A stretch of 25,123 nucleotides of DNA from JACMJP01 sp046160675 (GTDB lineage: Bacteria > Bacteroidota > Bacteroidia > Chitinophagales > BACL12), in NCBI GenBank assembly GCA_046160675.1, contig JBJXHH010000126.1, positions 1-25,123 of the forward strand, in the 5' to 3' direction. Numbering within the stretch: position 1 is the stretch's first letter; every line of letters begins with the position of its first letter. Shown here one piece after another: positions 15,017 to 21,319 of this stretch. The notes under the pieces were generated by a model that was not told the DNA's origin, ran no database searches, and worked only from the letters and a program-made list of their open reading frames with translations. Made by a program: the position numbers and the translations under genes.

Positions 15017-15057
15017 TTTCTAAAGTTATAGAAATTATTTTTTAGATTAGTCTAAAA
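15017..15057. promoter_or_regulatory. Two inverted repeats upstream of the metal-uptake operon; candidate MntR/DtxR operator
   Basis: Repeat one is TTTCTA-6nt-TAGAAA (15017-15034). Repeat two is TTTTAGATTAGTCTAAAA (15040-15057, seven-base arms, four-base centre). Their centres are 23 bp apart, about two helical turns. Repeat two lies immediately before the -7 box at 15064 and would cover the -33 region. Its A/T-rich TTTAGA..TCTAAA form resembles DtxR/MntR-family sites, and a regulator of that family is encoded at the far end of the locus. Confidence 0.55.
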
Positions 15058-15063
15058 TAATTG

Positions 15064-15071
15064 TATATTTG
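15064..15071 (+). promoter_or_regulatory. Predicted -7 box of the metal-uptake operon
   Basis: TATATTTG matches TAnnTTTG exactly. The predicted start falls at or next to the ATG at 15076, so the transcript would be leaderless. This also argues against a TTG start at 15061, which lies upstream of the expected start of transcription. Confidence 0.55.
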
Positions 15072-15075
15072 CAAC

Positions 15076-15993
15076 ATGAAAAACCTTTTGATCATTTGTA
15101 TTATTGGGAGCCTGATATCCTGTACGGGGAAGAAAGAATTGACCGGACAAGAAAAAATTTACATAGTAACTACAACAGGAATGATAAGCGATGCTGTTGA
15201 AAACATTGTTGGTGATAAGGCTACAGTAGTTTCACTCATGGGACCAGGGGTAGATCCGCATTTGTACAAAGCCACTCAGGGGGATCTTGCAGAATTACGA
15301 AAAGCTGATATTATCATTTATAACGGCTTGCACTTAGAAGGAAAGATGCAGGAAATTTTTGATGAGCTTGCCAAAACAAAAAAAGTGTTCGCAGTTGCAG
15401 ATGGCATCGAAAAATCAAAATACAGAGATGTTGCTGTGGTTTCAGGAACTGCAACTCATGACCCTCATCTCTGGTTTGATGTTCTTCTTTGGAGTGAAGG
15501 CATTAAAAATATAGGGGGGAAGATTGCTGAGTTTGATGTAAAGAATACTGAAACGTATAAAAACAACACTCACTCTTACACTGAAAAACTCAAACAATTA
15601 GATGCAGAGGTAAAAGAAAAAATAAATACCATTCATGTTGAAAACAGGACTTTAATTACTTCGCACGATGCTTTCGGGTATTTCGGCAGGGCTTACGGAA
15701 TTAAAGTAGTTGGCTTGCAGGGCATTTCCACCGCTGCAGAGTTTGGGTTAAAAGACATTACAGATATGGTAGATCTTATCGTAGATAATAAAATAAAAGC
15801 GGTGTTTGTTGAAAGCAGCGTTAGTGAAAAATCTATCCGGGCTGTCGCTGAAGGCTGCAAGGAAAAAGGGCATGAAATAAAAATCGGTGGTACATTATAC
15901 AGCGATGCGATGGGGAATAAAAATACCCCTGATGGAAATTATATTGGCATGGTAACACATAATGTAAATGTAATTGTTGATGCTTTAAAATGA
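15076..15993 (+). CDS. Metal ABC transporter substrate-binding lipoprotein (TroA/ZnuA family)
   Basis: This 305-residue cluster A-I binding protein captures a divalent metal in the periplasm for import. A lipoprotein signal (hydrophobic 4-15, LISC with Cys16) precedes two lobes. The metal ligands are in place: His62 (DPHLYKA), His131 (DPHLWFD), His197 (SHDAFGYF) and Asp277 (YSDAMG). The HHHD set and spacing match TroA (His68, His133, His199, Asp279); PsaA/MntC-type manganese proteins have Glu at the third position. The His-rich loop typical of ZnuA is absent. Zn, Mn or Fe are therefore all possible. It is the first gene of the operon, preceded by the -7 box and two inverted repeats. The ATPase gene follows after 68 bp. 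Confidence 0.93.
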   Translation: MKNLLIICIIGSLISCTGKKELTGQEKIYIVTTTGMISDAVENIVGDKATVVSLMGPGVDPHLYKATQGDLAELRKADIIIYNGLHLEGKMQEIFDELAKTKKVFAVADGIEKSKYRDVAVVSGTATHDPHLWFDVLLWSEGIKNIGGKIAEFDVKNTETYKNNTHSYTEKLKQLDAEVKEKINTIHVENRTLITSHDAFGYFGRAYGIKVVGLQGISTAAEFGLKDITDMVDLIVDNKIKAVFVESSVSEKSIRAVAEGCKEKGHEIKIGGTLYSDAMGNKNTPDGNYIGMVTHNVNVIVDALK

Positions 15994-16061
15994 AATGTTA
16001 CATCATTATAACTTCTTCTAGAAAATAAATATTTAAAGGACAAGGAAACACAAAAGAAATT

Positions 16062-16844
16062 ATGCCTGATAATACTGCCATTGAAGTTCATGACCTCACG
16101 GTTTCATACAACAAAAAACCTGCTCTCTGGGATGTTGATTTCCTGATACCAGAAGGAAAACTAGTAGGCATTATTGGTCCGAACGGAGCCGGAAAATCTA
16201 CTCTTATAAAAGCAATGATGCAGTTGATTCCGCATGACAGCGGCTACACAAAACTGTTTGGAAAAGACCTGAATGAGGTTCGAGACAGAGTTGCTTATGT
16301 ACCTCAAAGAGGCAGTGTTGACTGGGATTTTCCTGCAAGTGTTTTAGACGTTGTACTTATGGGACGCTATGGGAAAAGGGGAATTTTTAAAAGAACTACC
16401 AGAGATGATAAGAAAATCGCCATGCAATGTTTGGAGAAAGTGGGCATGCACCAATTTATTAACCGACAGATTTCACAACTAAGCGGTGGGCAGCAGCAGC
16501 GGGTGTTCATTGCAAGAAGCCTGGCACAACAGGCTGACATTTATTTCATGGATGAACCATTTGCCGGCATTGATGCAACGACTGAAAAAACAATTTTCGA
16601 TCTTTTACTTAGTATGCGAAGTGAAGAAAAAACCATTCTTGTTGTACATCACGATTTACAGAGCGCTTATGAATATTTTGACTGGATCATTTTGCTTAAT
16701 ACACAACTTGTTGCAGCTGGCCCTAAACAAGAAATTTTTGTTCCTGAGTATTTACAAAAAACCTACGGTGGAAAATTGTCACTGCTAATGAACGTCGGGC
16801 AATTGTTAAGTGAAATGGAAGCCCCGTTAAGAGAAAAGAAATGA
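16062..16844 (+). CDS. Metal ABC transporter ATP-binding protein
   Basis: This 260-residue ATPase drives the importer from the cytoplasmic side. Visible are Walker A GPNGAGKST (39-47), the Q-loop YVPQRGSVDWDFP typical of Mn/Zn/Fe cluster ATPases, the signature LSGGQQQRV, Walker B IYFMDEPF and the H-loop VHHD. Length and motifs match MntB/TroB/ZnuC-type proteins. Its stop overlaps the start of the beta-barrel gene by four bases (ATGA), which indicates coupled translation. Confidence 0.96.
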   Translation: MPDNTAIEVHDLTVSYNKKPALWDVDFLIPEGKLVGIIGPNGAGKSTLIKAMMQLIPHDSGYTKLFGKDLNEVRDRVAYVPQRGSVDWDFPASVLDVVLMGRYGKRGIFKRTTRDDKKIAMQCLEKVGMHQFINRQISQLSGGQQQRVFIARSLAQQADIYFMDEPFAGIDATTEKTIFDLLLSMRSEEKTILVVHHDLQSAYEYFDWIILLNTQLVAAGPKQEIFVPEYLQKTYGGKLSLLMNVGQLLSEMEAPLREKK

Positions 16845-17599
16845 TAAAGATGAAAAAGAACAACATACTAATCATTTTCATCTGCGCTATACAAAACATT
16901 ATTGCTCAGACAGAGCCTATTATAACTGATCGCCCCGATCAAACTGAAAGCGCTGCCACAGTTCCTGCAGGATATTTTCAGGGCGAACATGGACTCTTCA
17001 TTGATGTGTATGATTTACAAACCGAATATGCCATTCCTGCCAATTTACTTCGCTATGGAATCAATGATAATTTTGAATTAAGGTTGGAAATTGAACCTCA
17101 TATCACACAAATATCTTCAGTAAATCAATCAGGACTTTTGCCATTAGCTCTTGGTCTAAAATCCAGGTTGCTCGAAAATGAACTCCTTGAACTTTCCCTA
17201 ATTGCACATGTACATTTTGCTGACATTGCAACAGAACAGTTTAAGGCCACACACAATGCAATAACAACAAGGTTAACCGCAGCACATGGAATCAAAGACT
17301 TCTTGAATATCGGCTATAATTTTGGTGTAGAGTGGGATGGTGAAACTCCTGTACCCTTATATGTTTATACTTTTACATGCGGGTTTCCACTCGGCGAACG
17401 ACTGGGAATGTTTACTGAAGTATTTGGAAATTTTAATGATGAAAATAACGATCATTTTTTTGATGCAGGATTAACCTACCTGCTCTCAAATAATTTTCAA
17501 GCGGATGTTTCTGGCGGCTTTCATTTTGCAATGAATAATTATTTCGGCGGTGTAGGCTTAGCTTATCGATTTCAACTTTGTTCAAAAAACATTGAATGA
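16841..17599 (+). CDS. Outer-membrane beta-barrel transporter-like protein (MetA-pathway-type fold)
   Basis: This 252-residue protein has a signal peptide (hydrophobic 8-19, ending IIAQ) and the family opening ITDRPDQTESAATVPAGYFQGEHGLF (about 27-52). The rest is alternating amphipathic strands ending in GGVGLAYRFQL, as expected for an outer-membrane barrel of the family annotated as phenol-degradation MetA-like transporters. Its start overlaps the ATPase stop and its stop overlaps the permease start, each by ATGA, so it is embedded in the ABC operon. I infer that it may pass metal, or a metal complex, through the outer membrane, but it has no recognised metal-binding motif. An ATG at 16850 is an alternative start. 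Confidence 0.8.
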   Translation: MIKMKKNNILIIFICAIQNIIAQTEPIITDRPDQTESAATVPAGYFQGEHGLFIDVYDLQTEYAIPANLLRYGINDNFELRLEIEPHITQISSVNQSGLLPLALGLKSRLLENELLELSLIAHVHFADIATEQFKATHNAITTRLTAAHGIKDFLNIGYNFGVEWDGETPVPLYVYTFTCGFPLGERLGMFTEVFGNFNDENNDHFFDAGLTYLLSNNFQADVSGGFHFAMNNYFGGVGLAYRFQLCSKNIE

Positions 17600-18879
17600 A
17601 AACTTTCATAGATTTTTTTTCCTTTTCTGATCCGAATGTAAGGTTCGTTGTGCTGGGCATGATCCTCATGGGCATTGGCTCTGCCACCATCGGCACATTT
17701 GCTTTTTTGAGAAAACGGGCTTTAACCGGCGATGCCATTGCGCATTCTGTATTGCCCGGTGTTTGCCTTGCGTTCCTGTTGTTTGATACTAAAAACCTTT
17801 GGGTATTACTTTGTGGAGCATTTATCACAGGTTGGTTATCCATTTTATTTGTTGATCTTATTACAAAAAAATCCAAATTAAAAGCCGATGCAGCTATAGG
17901 GATCACATTGTCCGTTTTTTTTGGTTTTGGTATTTTATTACTTACCTATATTCAGCAAACTGGGAATGCTGCGCAAAGCGGATTAAATAATTTCTTATTC
18001 GGGAAAGCAGCGGCAATGTCCATAGCTGATATAAAAACAATTGGTATTGTAAGCTTGCTGTTAATCACTTTAGTTATTATTTTCTTTAAAGAACTTGCTG
18101 CTTTCAGTTTTGATCCGGATTATGCCAAAACATCAGGTTTACCTGTAAATTTTTTAGAATTACTTTTAACTACTTTAACAGTACTTGCTGTTGCTGTAGG
18201 AATACAGGCAGTGGGTGTGGTACTGATGGCAGCCCTACTAATAACCCCCAGTGCAGCAGCCAAATACTGGACAGACAATCTCAAAAAAATGATAGCGCTC
18301 AGTATTGTCTTTTCAGTGCTGGGAGGGATTACAGGGGCATATGTTTCATTTGCAAACAACAAAATGCCTACAGGTCCATGGATTGTAACTATGACTTCAC
18401 TCATCGCATTGTTTTCTATTTTGTTTGCCCCAAAAAAGGGTATTGTTTCAAAAGTAATTACGAGGAAAAAGTATCAAAGCAAAATGCTTATGGAAAATAT
18501 ATTGAAAGAATTTTATCACCTTGAAGAAAAAAATCCTCAACTGCAATATTTTACAATTCATGAAGTTTTGAGTGAAAGGGAAATGCAATCCTGGAATTAC
18601 AAAAAAGGATTGCGAATGTTATTGCGTAAAAATTTACTTGAAACCCTGAATGGTGAATATTTTTTAACGGATGAAGGAAGAAATGAAGGGAAGCGCATCA
18701 CAAGAATTCACCGTCTTTGGGAAATGTATTTAACACAACAACTCAATATCGCAAGTGATCATGTACATGATGATGCAGAGGCTATTGAACATATTATAAC
18801 CCCGGAAATAGAAAAGAAATTAATTGAAATGCTGAATTTTCCTGATAAAGACCCGCATGAGAAAGTTATACCTTATTGA
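17596..18879 (+). CDS. Metal ABC transporter permease fused to a C-terminal DtxR/MntR-like domain
   Basis: Residues 1 to about 285 form the polytopic permease of the ZnuB/TroC family, with the signature GDAIAHSVLPGVCLAFL and a DAAIGITLSVFFGFGILLLTY segment. Residues about 297-427 are a soluble DtxR-like unit: a winged-helix part (ILKEFYHLEEK to YFLTDEGRNEGKRI), then HRLWE and HVHDDAEAIEH and the end FPDKDPHEKVIPY. Aligned by eye to DtxR, the metal ligands His79, Glu83, His98, Cys102, Glu105 and His106 correspond to His372, Glu376, His391, Glu395, Glu398 and His399. The same unit occurs in the stand-alone regulator encoded nearby. TroC-like permeases with such tails are known in some bacteria; their role is not established, so metal-gated transport is inference. 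Coupled to the barrel gene by ATGA. Confidence 0.93.
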   Translation: MKTFIDFFSFSDPNVRFVVLGMILMGIGSATIGTFAFLRKRALTGDAIAHSVLPGVCLAFLLFDTKNLWVLLCGAFITGWLSILFVDLITKKSKLKADAAIGITLSVFFGFGILLLTYIQQTGNAAQSGLNNFLFGKAAAMSIADIKTIGIVSLLLITLVIIFFKELAAFSFDPDYAKTSGLPVNFLELLLTTLTVLAVAVGIQAVGVVLMAALLITPSAAAKYWTDNLKKMIALSIVFSVLGGITGAYVSFANNKMPTGPWIVTMTSLIALFSILFAPKKGIVSKVITRKKYQSKMLMENILKEFYHLEEKNPQLQYFTIHEVLSEREMQSWNYKKGLRMLLRKNLLETLNGEYFLTDEGRNEGKRITRIHRLWEMYLTQQLNIASDHVHDDAEAIEHIITPEIEKKLIEMLNFPDKDPHEKVIPY

Positions 18880-18890
18880 TTGAGGGTTGG

Positions 18891-18980
18891 ATGATAAAAG
18901 AAATGTCAGTGAAAAAAACAAAAAAAATGTTTAATAATCTCAGAATAGCTTACCGAAAAAATGAAATAAGTTATGCCTGA
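18891..18980 (+). CDS. Possible 29-codon small ORF between the permease genes
   Basis: It runs from an ATG 11 bp after the fused permease stop and ends with a TGA that overlaps the start of the second permease by eight bases. The peptide is short and basic (MIKEMSVKKTKKMFNNLRIA at the start). It could couple translation across the 93-bp gap, or be chance reading in an A-rich spacer. The middle part (MFNNLRIAYR) resembles the N-terminus of MacB/FtsX-type permeases, so a gene relic is another option. Confidence 0.15.
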   Translation: MIKEMSVKKTKKMFNNLRIAYRKNEISYA

Positions 18981-19833
18981 TGCGTTTTGGATCATACTTA
19001 CAGGAAGTTTGGTAGCAGTAACAAGTGGTTTGCTGGGATGCTACCTGATTCTTCGAAAAATGGCCATGGTTGGCGATGCCATTTCACATGCTGTGTTGCC
19101 CGGCATAGCCCTGGCATTTTTAATTGCAGGTTCAAGAAATTCTGTTCCCATGTTGATTGGTGCTGCAGCATTTGGTATGTTTTGCACTGTTTTAATTGAA
19201 CTCTTTCATAAAAAAGCAAAACTCCAGGAAGATGCAAGCATTGGTATTAGTTTTACCTGGCTCTTTGCTATCGGCGTAATTCTTATAACTTACTTTGCCG
19301 ATACTGTGGATCTTGATCAGGAATGTGTTTTATACGGAGAAATTGCATTTGTAAGTTTTGAAACTTACTTAGGTATTCCAACAGCTGTGTGGCTTTTAGG
19401 AGGTATGTTTTTATGTGTGATAGCATTTATAAGTATTGGATATAAGGGGCTTTATTTAACCACCTTCGATCCTGACTACGCAGCTACCATAGGTATTTCA
19501 GTTGCACTATGGCATTACCTGTTAATGGGGGCTGTTTCTTTTACTACTGTTTTATCATTTGAAAGTGTGGGAGCCATTTTAGTTGTAGCATTTCTCATAG
19601 TTCCCGGCGCTACTGCTTATCTTTTAACTAATGATCTGAAAAAAATGCTTCTGTTTTCATCTGTTATTGGAATTTCAGCAGCTGTGGTAGGGTACTATTT
19701 TGCAGCAAGTATTAATGCCTCTATTTCCGGTGCAATGGTAACCGTTTTGGGATTCCTATTTATAGTAGTTTTTATTTATTCAAGATTGCGGCTTACAGGT
19801 AAAAACAAAACGAGATACACCCTTAGCAACTGA
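18973..19833 (+). CDS. Metal ABC transporter permease (TroD/MntB family)
   Basis: This 286-residue permease has eight or nine hydrophobic segments and the family signatures GDAISHAVLPGIALAFL (about 35-51), QEDASIGISFTWLFAIGVIL and FESVGAILVVAFLIVPGATAYLL. Unlike the first permease it has no soluble tail and ends at a short basic segment. With two permease genes the membrane part is probably a heterodimer, as in TroCD-type systems. The start is the ATG at 18973, 93 bp after the fused permease. It ends three bases before the converging regulator gene, with no terminator hairpin visible between them. Confidence 0.94.
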   Translation: MPDAFWIILTGSLVAVTSGLLGCYLILRKMAMVGDAISHAVLPGIALAFLIAGSRNSVPMLIGAAAFGMFCTVLIELFHKKAKLQEDASIGISFTWLFAIGVILITYFADTVDLDQECVLYGEIAFVSFETYLGIPTAVWLLGGMFLCVIAFISIGYKGLYLTTFDPDYAATIGISVALWHYLLMGAVSFTTVLSFESVGAILVVAFLIVPGATAYLLTNDLKKMLLFSSVIGISAAVVGYYFAASINASISGAMVTVLGFLFIVVFIYSRLRLTGKNKTRYTLSN

Positions 19834-19836
19834 ACT

Positions 19837-20505
19837 CTATTTAATTCTTCTCACCAACAAGCTCTTTCCTACCTTTTGCGAAACTGTAATTTTTAATTTT
19901 GAATTTACAAGTATCACTTTTGAATTGTCAAACTCCTCTTCATCTTCCACTTTAATTTTTGCATTGAGGGCAAGTTCTATCTTATCGAGATATTGCAGGA
20001 ATTGAGAAGAATGATCAATAACGCCAACAATAATTCCATTTTCATTTTTTTTCATATGATCAAGTGTAACATCTTCATGATAAGAAATATTTCCTTTCTT
20101 ATCGGGAATAGGATCACCATGCGGATCAAACTTGGGGAAGCCGAGAAATTCTTCTAATTTTTCAGTGAGTTCATCTGAGTTAATATGCTCGAGTTCTTCG
20201 GCAAGAATATCCACTTCAGCCCAGGTGAATTTTAATTTCTCTACCAGGAAAGTTTCCCAAAGGCGGTGCTTACGAATCAGGTTTTTAGCAATCTTTTTTC
20301 CTTTCTCAGAAAGCGAAACGCCGTAATACTTTTCATAGTCAACAAGTTTTTTCTGTGCAAGTTTTTTCAACATGTCTGTAACACTTGCTGCAGTTGTGCT
20401 TAACTTTTCAGCAATCGCATTCGTTAATACCTTATTATCATCAATTTCACTTAGTTTGAAGATTGCTTTCAAATAATTTTCTTCAGTATGGCTGATCTGA
20501 TTCAA
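19837..20505 (-). CDS. Metal-dependent transcriptional regulator, DtxR/MntR family with FeoA-like C-terminus
   Basis: This 222-residue repressor has an N-terminal winged helix (TEENYLKAIFKL, SVTDMLKKLAQKKLV) and the dimerisation/metal domain (HRLWETFL, AEELEHI), with DPHGDPIP leading into a C-terminal SH3/FeoA-like domain (about 150-222). The ligands resemble MntR more than DtxR: His80, Glu84, Glu103 (Cys102 in DtxR), Glu106 and His107. The residue matching DtxR Met10 is Asn10. The start is TTG at 20505. An in-frame TAA lies 27 bp upstream with no ATG between, and the next Met (45) would cut the helix. It converges on the transporter genes it probably controls. An inverted repeat over its predicted transcription start suggests autoregulation. 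Confidence 0.93.
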   Translation of the reverse strand: MNQISHTEENYLKAIFKLSEIDDNKVLTNAIAEKLSTTAASVTDMLKKLAQKKLVDYEKYYGVSLSEKGKKIAKNLIRKHRLWETFLVEKLKFTWAEVDILAEELEHINSDELTEKLEEFLGFPKFDPHGDPIPDKKGNISYHEDVTLDHMKKNENGIIVGVIDHSSQFLQYLDKIELALNAKIKVEDEEEFDNSKVILVNSKLKITVSQKVGKSLLVRRIK

Positions 20506-20514
20506 GATTTTGGA

Positions 20515-20555
20515 TTTAGGGTTTTAGCCCAGGGTTTATATCTTCAAACCCTAAA
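20515..20555. promoter_or_regulatory. Inverted repeat at the predicted start of the regulator transcript
   Basis: TTTAGGGTTT (20515-20524) and AAACCCTAAA (20546-20555) are perfect 10-bp reverse complements with a 21-bp spacer. The outer arm starts just after the -7-like box, at the expected start of transcription. No T-tract follows on either side, which favours an operator over a terminator for the upstream gene. Confidence 0.5.
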
Positions 20556-20561
20556 CATTGA

Positions 20562-20569
20562 CAAAGTAA
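20562..20569 (-). promoter_or_regulatory. Predicted -7 box of the MntR/DtxR-family gene
   Basis: The minus strand reads TTACTTTG, seven of eight matches to TAnnTTTG, just before the inverted repeat. The implied leader is about 50 nt before the TTG start. No good -33 element is seen. Confidence 0.35.
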
Positions 20570-20572
20570 AAT

Positions 20573-20932
20573 TTAATAATCACCTACTGAAAGCAAAACT
20601 AAAGTACATGCCTCAATTGTTTCAATATTATTTTTATGGGCAAGTTCATACAATTCGGGGTTTTCAGTGCCCGGGTTAAAAATGATTCGTTTTGGGTGTA
20701 GAGCTATAATAGATTCATAATAAGGTTTCTGGTTTTCCGGGTTTAAGTATAATGTAAGGGTGTCAATATCGTTTCCTTCAGGCATGCTTTCCTGGATTGC
20801 AAGATCGCCAATTTTACCTGCCTTTCTTCCGACTGCAATTACCTCATGTCCATAAATTCTCAATTTATTTACAGCCTTATTCGAGTAGCGCTCTGTGTTT
20901 TCTGAAGCGCCTAAAACCAATGTTTTCTTCAT
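20573..20932 (-). CDS. CoA-binding Rossmann-fold protein
   Basis: This 119-residue protein matches the CoA_binding_2 family: a KTLVLGASENTERYSNKAV nucleotide loop at the N-terminus, GHEVIAVGRKAG, IDTLTLYLNPENQ and the end NIETIEACTLVLLSVG. It probably binds CoA or a similar nucleotide; no catalytic role is known. I chose the ATG at 20932. A longer reading from a TTG at 20977 is unlikely because that codon lies inside the exact -7 box TAGGTTTG. The gene is followed after 67 bp by the metal regulator on the same strand. Confidence 0.85.
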   Translation of the reverse strand: MKKTLVLGASENTERYSNKAVNKLRIYGHEVIAVGRKAGKIGDLAIQESMPEGNDIDTLTLYLNPENQKPYYESIIALHPKRIIFNPGTENPELYELAHKNNIETIEACTLVLLSVGDY

Positions 20933-20974
20933 TTTTCGCTTGTTTCTTCCGAATCCTTCATTAACTTCGATGTT

Positions 20975-20982
20975 CAAACCTA
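20975..20982 (-). promoter_or_regulatory. Predicted -7 box of the CoA-binding protein gene
   Basis: The minus strand reads TAGGTTTG, an exact TAnnTTTG match, with a start implied near 20969 and a leader of about 37 nt before the ATG at 20932. It supports the shorter start for that gene. Confidence 0.45.
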
Positions 20983-21027
20983 TGCCCGTGGAATAAAGTT
21001 CATGTGTATTTAAAGTATAAAAGTAGT

Positions 21028-21318
21028 ATGAACATTGAGTCCATTACAGTAATTGAAAAGGAAAAAATTCCAACATTGGAATTTCATAACAAGGAAGTTT
21101 TACATGAATTACATCTTGTGATCCGCCGCAAACAGTTACTTACTCAGGCAATGCTGCTAGGGAATTCCTATCACACAAAAGTGAACATTGTTTTTGAAGT
21201 TATAGGGGGAATTTACCAGGTGGAAACTACTATTTGGGCAACTACAGATGAATATGTTTTGCTAAAAGGTGCCGTGTATCTACCTATTAAGTGTATTCAT
21301 GATGTTATTATCATGTAA
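21028..21318 (+). CDS. Hypothetical protein, 96 residues
   Basis: I do not recognise a named family. From the ATG at 21028 it is a small, mixed alpha/beta protein with a helical HNKEVLHELHLVIRRKQLL part followed by strands (VNIVFEVIGG, YQVETTIWATTDEYVLLKG) and an IPIKC-like end, PIKCIHDVII. There is no signal peptide or membrane segment, so it is probably cytoplasmic. A GTG at 21004 gives eight more residues without support. It diverges from the CoA-binding gene and ends one base before the end of the E2 gene. The compact strand pattern and clean codon usage suggest a real gene. Confidence 0.65.
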   Translation: MNIESITVIEKEKIPTLEFHNKEVLHELHLVIRRKQLLTQAMLLGNSYHTKVNIVFEVIGGIYQVETTIWATTDEYVLLKGAVYLPIKCIHDVIIM

Positions 21319-21319
21319 T

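Noticed and set aside
17433..17906. Minus-strand frame of 157 codons across the barrel/permease junction
   Set aside because: It spans two well-supported plus-strand genes that overlap by ATGA, and its translation is low-complexity without motifs.
20933..20977. 15-residue extension of the CoA-binding protein
   Set aside because: The TTG used lies inside a predicted -7 promoter box and the fold begins at the later ATG.
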